Position numbers and translations under genes: made by a program | In this document: piece after piece, positions 59,990 through 64,000 of the stretch | Layout: each line of letters starts with the position of its first letter | Position numbering within the stretch: the first letter of the stretch is position 1 | From: an uncultured Sutterella sp. | GTDB lineage: Bacteria; Pseudomonadota; Gammaproteobacteria; Burkholderiales; Burkholderiaceae_F | Direction: 5' to 3' | DNA: 64,000 bases | Assembly: GCA_900542195.1 (NCBI GenBank) | Contig: UQNA01000007.1 | Location: 5,435 to 69,434, forward strand | The notes under the pieces: model-generated | What the model was told of the DNA's origin: nothing | What the model saw: only the letters and a program-made list of their open reading frames with translations | The model's database searches: none

Positions 59990-60946
59990 ATGAGAAACTT
60001 CACTTGTGTACAGGATTTGGGCAACCTCAAGCAGGCGCTCGCCGAAGCTTTCGAGATTAAGAAAGACCGTTATCAGTTTACCGAGCTGGGCAAGAACAAA
60101 ACGTTATTGATGATATTCTTCAACTCCAGCCTCCGGACCCGCCTCTCAACCCAGAAGGCAGCCATGAATTTAGGCATGAACACGATGGTGCTCGACGTGA
60201 ACCAGGGTGCCTGGAAACTGGAAACCGAACGCGGTGTGATTATGGATGGCGACAAACCTGAACATCTCTTAGAGGCGGTTCCGGTCATGGGATGCTATTG
60301 CGACGTGATCGGCGTACGTTCATTCGCTCGTTTTGAAAGCAAGGAAGATGATTACAACGAAAAGATATTGAATCAGTTCATTCAATACTCCGGCCGTCCG
60401 GTATTCAGTATGGAAGCGGCTACCCGCCATCCGTTGCAGAGTTTTGCCGACCTGATCACCATCGAAGAGTATAAGAAGACAGACCGTCCGAAGGTCGTCA
60501 TGACTTGGGCTCCGCATCCTAAATCGCTCCCACAAGCTGTTCCGAACAGTTTTGCCGAATGGATGAACGCAACAGATTATGAATTCGTGATTACCCACCC
60601 GGAAGGCTACGAACTGGACCCGGAATTCGTCGCGGGCGCCCGTGTGGAATACGACCAGAAAAAGGCATTCGAAGGCGCGGACTTCATCTACGCTAAAAAC
60701 TGGTCGGCTTATGCAGATCCCAATTACGGCAAAGTTCTTAACATGGACCGTAACTGGACTGTCGATTCCGAAAAGATGGCGCTGACCAATAATGCCTATT
60801 TCATGCACTGTCTGCCCGTCCGCCGCAACATGATCGTAACGGACGACGTAATCGAAAGCCCCCAAAGTATCGTAATTCCTGAAGCCGCCAACCGCGAAAT
60901 CTCGGCACAGACGGTATTAAAGAAGATATTGATGGGATTGCAATAA
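59990..60946 (+). CDS. argF': N-succinylornithine carbamoyltransferase
   Basis: Arginine synthesis in Bacteroidota uses succinylated ornithine. 318 residues from MRNFTCVQDLG. Carbamoyl-phosphate site SSLRTRLST, HPLQSFADL and HCLPVRRN. With this start, residue 90 is Pro (GDKP), the residue reported to separate succinyl- from acetyl-ornithine enzymes (Glu in the latter). An ATG at 59978 is in frame but less likely. Confidence 0.9.
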   Translation: MRNFTCVQDLGNLKQALAEAFEIKKDRYQFTELGKNKTLLMIFFNSSLRTRLSTQKAAMNLGMNTMVLDVNQGAWKLETERGVIMDGDKPEHLLEAVPVMGCYCDVIGVRSFARFESKEDDYNEKILNQFIQYSGRPVFSMEAATRHPLQSFADLITIEEYKKTDRPKVVMTWAPHPKSLPQAVPNSFAEWMNATDYEFVITHPEGYELDPEFVAGARVEYDQKKAFEGADFIYAKNWSAYADPNYGKVLNMDRNWTVDSEKMALTNNAYFMHCLPVRRNMIVTDDVIESPQSIVIPEAANREISAQTVLKKILMGLQ

Positions 60947-61056
60947 GAATCCCATCAAATCTCGGTTATTCATTCCAATAACGTATACCCCTCTGCTTTC
61001 CTGCAACTTATTACCAAATTATTTGTTTTATCATAAAGCATAAAACACAGGAGAGC

Positions 61057-62352
61057 ATGGGGTTCAACATTGCAGACACAGGTAAGAAAAGAGTCGTTAT
61101 CATTGGCGGGGGCTTTGGGGGATTAAAGCTTGCCAACAGACTTAAGGGTAGTAATTTCCAAATCGTATTGATTGACAAGAACAACTATCACCAGTTCCCG
61201 CCATTACTTTATCAGGTAGCCTCTTCCGGACTCGAATCGAGTTCCATATCTTTCCCTTTTCGCAAGATATTCCAAAAACGGAAAAACTTCTTTTTCCGGC
61301 TTGCCGAAGTGAGAGCGATCGTACGGGAAAAGAACCTTGTGCAGACCTCTATCGGCAAGTTGAAATATGACTACTTGATCATAGCTTCCGGCACAGTCAC
61401 CAACTTCTTCGGAAATGAGGTTATCGAAAAACAGGCGCTGCCGATGAAGACCATCGAAGAGGCTCTTATCCTGCGTAACACGCTTCTTTCCAATTTCGAA
61501 AAAGCGACAATCTGTACCAACCCGAAAGAAAAGCAAGCCTTGATGAACATCGTTATCGTGGGAGGCGGTGCTACTGGTGTCGAAATATCGGGTGTTTTAG
61601 CGGAGATGAAACATTTCGTCCTCCCGAAAGATTATCCCGACCTAAAACAGTCGGAGATGAACATTTTTCTGGTGGAAGGTTCCCCTCACCTGCTCGCCGC
61701 CATGTCGGAAGAAGCCTCCGTCCACGCAAAAAGTTTTCTGGAAGGAATGGAAGTAAAAGTCATACTGCAAAAGAAGGTCATCGATTACAAAGAGGGTAAA
61801 GTAATCCTCGATGACGGCAACTCCATCGAAACGAAAACAGTTGTCTGGGTCAGTGGTGTAACCGCTACCCGATTCGAACAGATAGAGAATAAAGAATTGG
61901 GACGAGGCGGACGCATTCTCGTCAACGAATATAACCAACTTCCTGGTTTCCAAAACGTCTTCGCCATCGGCGATGTCTGCCTGCAAACCGAAACCAACTA
62001 TCCCAACGGACACCCTCAAGTGGCCCAGGTTGCCATTCAGCAAGGTATCCTGCTTGCCGATAACCTAAAACGCCTCGAAAAAGGCAAGACTTTAAAGCCA
62101 TTCCATTATAAGAATCTCGGAACCCTGGCAACTGTCGGCCGCAACAAAGCGGTAGCCGATCTTCACAAAATAAAACTGCACGGTTTCTTCGCTTGGCTAG
62201 TGTGGATGGGTGTACATCTGCGTTCCATCTTAGGAGTAAAGAACAAGATCATGGTCCTGATCGAATGGGTGTGGAGCTACTTCACCTACGACCAGTCCAT
62301 ACGATTAATCCTGTTCATCCCGAAGAAGAAACAGAACAAACAGGAAGAATAA
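61057..62352 (+). CDS. ndh: Type II NADH dehydrogenase
   Basis: Non-proton-pumping NADH:quinone reductase at the inner membrane. FAD site VVIIGGGFGGLKLA, NADH site IVIVGGGATGVEISG, FAIGDVCL near the flavin, and a C-terminal hydrophobic amphipathic segment (FFAWLVWMGVHLRSILG) for membrane binding. 431 residues, normal length. Confidence 0.92.
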   Translation: MGFNIADTGKKRVVIIGGGFGGLKLANRLKGSNFQIVLIDKNNYHQFPPLLYQVASSGLESSSISFPFRKIFQKRKNFFFRLAEVRAIVREKNLVQTSIGKLKYDYLIIASGTVTNFFGNEVIEKQALPMKTIEEALILRNTLLSNFEKATICTNPKEKQALMNIVIVGGGATGVEISGVLAEMKHFVLPKDYPDLKQSEMNIFLVEGSPHLLAAMSEEASVHAKSFLEGMEVKVILQKKVIDYKEGKVILDDGNSIETKTVVWVSGVTATRFEQIENKELGRGGRILVNEYNQLPGFQNVFAIGDVCLQTETNYPNGHPQVAQVAIQQGILLADNLKRLEKGKTLKPFHYKNLGTLATVGRNKAVADLHKIKLHGFFAWLVWMGVHLRSILGVKNKIMVLIEWVWSYFTYDQSIRLILFIPKKKQNKQEE

Positions 62353-62363
62353 CACTCGGTAAC

Positions 62364-64000
62364 CTACAAGTTATACGTCAACGTCACCCAAGTCACCTGA
62401 GCGTCGCGATTGCGGGTCTGGGTCATTTGCAAGTCTTTCGTATCAACGATCGTTGTTTCTTCGAGACCACCTAAAATATTATTGATACTCAGGTTGGCAC
62501 GTAGCTTGCGGTTCATGAAATATTGGGAGATACCGGCATTGACACTGGAACGGTGCTCGATCTTTCCTTGAGGGGTAAGCTGGTCGGAAATGTAAAAGCC
62601 ATCAAGTTGCAACTCCGTCGTCGGGGTGATACTAATGTTGACAGAGCCTTTGATATCACCGCAAACCATTGACTTCTTTTCGTCATAACCAATCGTACGT
62701 CCATCAATCTCATCCCGGTAGATATCGCCGGATAAGCCAATCGACAAAATACGAACTGGCTGCCAGGTTCCGAACAGTTCAAAACCGAACGTCTGACTAT
62801 GGCCGATATTCTCCTTTGTCCAGATCGTCCCGCTTGCACCCGCATTTTCCACCTTATCCATGATACGGTTCCTCTTATTCCGGTAATAAAAGCTCGGTGA
62901 CAACCGGAAGACAGAAGTAGCATACGAATAAGACAATTCGATCGAATGGATCATTTCGTCTTTTAAATCCGGGTTACCTCTCCAAATATGCGTAGCATCG
63001 CTACGATCAGTAAACACATTCAGGTAACTACCATAAGGTCTGATTACGCGTTGCACGTAGCTGAAAGCCAACTCCCCAACTTTATCCGTCTGGTAACCGA
63101 ACTTCAAACGGGGGAAGAGGTGAAAACGGGAAGTGCTCTTAACCGTCGGGATCTTTTCAAGCACATCGTCGGTCTGATAACGCGTATCTATCTTTTGCCA
63201 GTTCAGTTCGCCTTGTACGCCTACTTCAGCATAGAAGCTGCTCCACCTCTTTTCCAAAGCGGCCAGCAACAAATTCGTACGGCGATTAAAGTTATATTCA
63301 TTTCCCTTTTGCAAGTCGGACTGCCACTCTCCGGCAGCCAGTTTATTCCCGAAAGCATGATAACTCTCATCCTTGAAACACCCGATGTATCCTACCCGCA
63401 AGCGCCAATCATCGGCAAGAAGTTTACCGTAAACGGCAGACAGGTAATAATTATTCTTATTCTGATTGACATAATAGTTGTCCTCAGCGATAATCTTGCC
63501 CGTTTCCGGCTTCTCGTTCTTGTATTCGTTATCTTCGTCATACCCGAAATTATTGTAATTGAACACGACACTCAAACGATCCTGAGGAGTGTCGAAGGTG
63601 TGGTCCCAACGTGCTTCAGCAGCATACGCTTCCTGGCGCTGATCATTATAACGATGACGGAACATCACCGGTTGCAGATTTCCATCCACCAACTTACTGT
63701 TATGAATTTTCCCATAGCGGCTATAGTCCATCAGACTGTACAGACCGTAGACTGTAAGCAGATCATTAGCAGTCAAGTCGTATCCAATACTCAAATCAGC
63801 CAAATGCACATCAGGCCTGGCGGACGCATTATTGTTCATGACAGTCGTCCCAGCCTTATTCGTCGTCGATTTACTGAACGTACGTTTACGAAATTCGCGA
63901 CGATAATTGTACTTTCCGACAATATGAAACTTACCCGGATGCAGATTCAGGATCGCACCAGCATTATAGCGTTCTTGAAATCCGGCTCCCAAGGTCAGGG
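62364..64000 (-). CDS. Outer-membrane beta-barrel receptor (TonB-type, 5' part outside window)
   Basis: C-terminal ~545 residues of a large bar-rel protein with alternating aromatic strands. SYVQRVIRPYGSYLNVFTDR, then WRGNPDLKDEMIHSIELSYS, is the Omp_b-brl_3 signature of Bacteroidota receptors without SusD partners. Ends in a typical last strand (WVTLTYNL). Convergent with ndh, 11 bases apart. The plug domain is beyond the window. Confidence 0.85.
   Translation of the reverse strand, partial: LTLGAGFQERYNAGAILNLHPGKFHIVGKYNYRREFRKRTFSKSTTNKAGTTVMNNNASARPDVHLADLSIGYDLTANDLLTVYGLYSLMDYSRYGKIHNSKLVDGNLQPVMFRHRYNDQRQEAYAAEARWDHTFDTPQDRLSVVFNYNNFGYDEDNEYKNEKPETGKIIAEDNYYVNQNKNNYYLSAVYGKLLADDWRLRVGYIGCFKDESYHAFGNKLAAGEWQSDLQKGNEYNFNRRTNLLLAALEKRWSSFYAEVGVQGELNWQKIDTRYQTDDVLEKIPTVKSTSRFHLFPRLKFGYQTDKVGELAFSYVQRVIRPYGSYLNVFTDRSDATHIWRGNPDLKDEMIHSIELSYSYATSVFRLSPSFYYRNKRNRIMDKVENAGASGTIWTKENIGHSQTFGFELFGTWQPVRILSIGLSGDIYRDEIDGRTIGYDEKKSMVCGDIKGSVNISITPTTELQLDGFYISDQLTPQGKIEHRSSVNAGISQYFMNRKLRANLSINNILGGLEETTIVDTKDLQMTQTRNRDAQVTWVTLTYNL

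Overview
The window joins two unrelated pieces of DNA. Positions 1 to about 56,905 are an AT-rich proteobacterial segment, probably from a Sutterellaceae-like betaproteobacterium (inferred from gene content and style). It is a short chromosomal edge (amiC, tsaE, tRNA-Thr) followed by a large temperate myophage. From about 56,905 to the end the sequence is Bacteroidota chromosome, probably Parabacteroides-like: the tail of an acyl-CoA synthetase, proB, a membrane protein, proA, an N-succinylornithine carbamoyltransferase gene with a Bacteroidota-type promoter, type II NADH dehydrogenase, and an outer-membrane beta-barrel receptor. The join lies inside one open frame, phage antirepressor in front and acyl-CoA synthetase C-terminus behind. 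It looks like a metagenome assembly chimera.

Prophage layout. 1,765-4,470 is mostly non-coding and holds decayed pieces of another, Mu-like phage. 4,540-5,134 has two small rightward genes. From 5,285 to 34,504 the late genes run leftward. In transcription order they are a ParB-like gene (broken), a glycosyltransferase, terminase small and large subunits, portal, head morphogenesis, protease/scaffold, cement, major capsid, head-tail connectors, contractile sheath and tube, tape measure, baseplate, fibres, five tandem tail-tip paralogs, holin, endolysin, spanins and an NrdD-like mini-protein. The large terminase carries an intein, and an HNH endonuclease gene is nested in another reading frame inside that intein. 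34,593-39,268 holds a replication/recombination block, with iteron-like repeats inside the replication gene, and a Cro-like gene. 39,394-40,946 is the lysogeny operon: CI-type repressor plus a membrane protein.

The rightward early operon starts at an operator-flanked promoter near 41,057 and first transcribes about 2 kb of highly structured non-coding sequence. This is an array of long-stem hairpins whose arms share a motif and covary; it is the strongest candidate for something undescribed. A Sak4-like ATPase, an SSB-like protein, a Gp157-like protein, a cytosine methyltransferase split at a C10 tract, and a run of small paralogous proteins built from three shuffled domain families follow. 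Within this run are a prohibitin-like SPFH protein and a DUF2303-like protein. The operon side ends with a P1/P7-style C4 antisense-RNA immunity module controlling an antirepressor.

Two themes recur. Long C/G homopolymers in an otherwise AT-rich phage sit at frame-deciding positions (tail-tip genes, methyltransferase, ParB-like gene), which suggests phase variation. RNA structure is used heavily: the hairpin array, C4, and terminators that abut start codons. No integrase is visible; it is probably on the phage end lost at the chimeric join.
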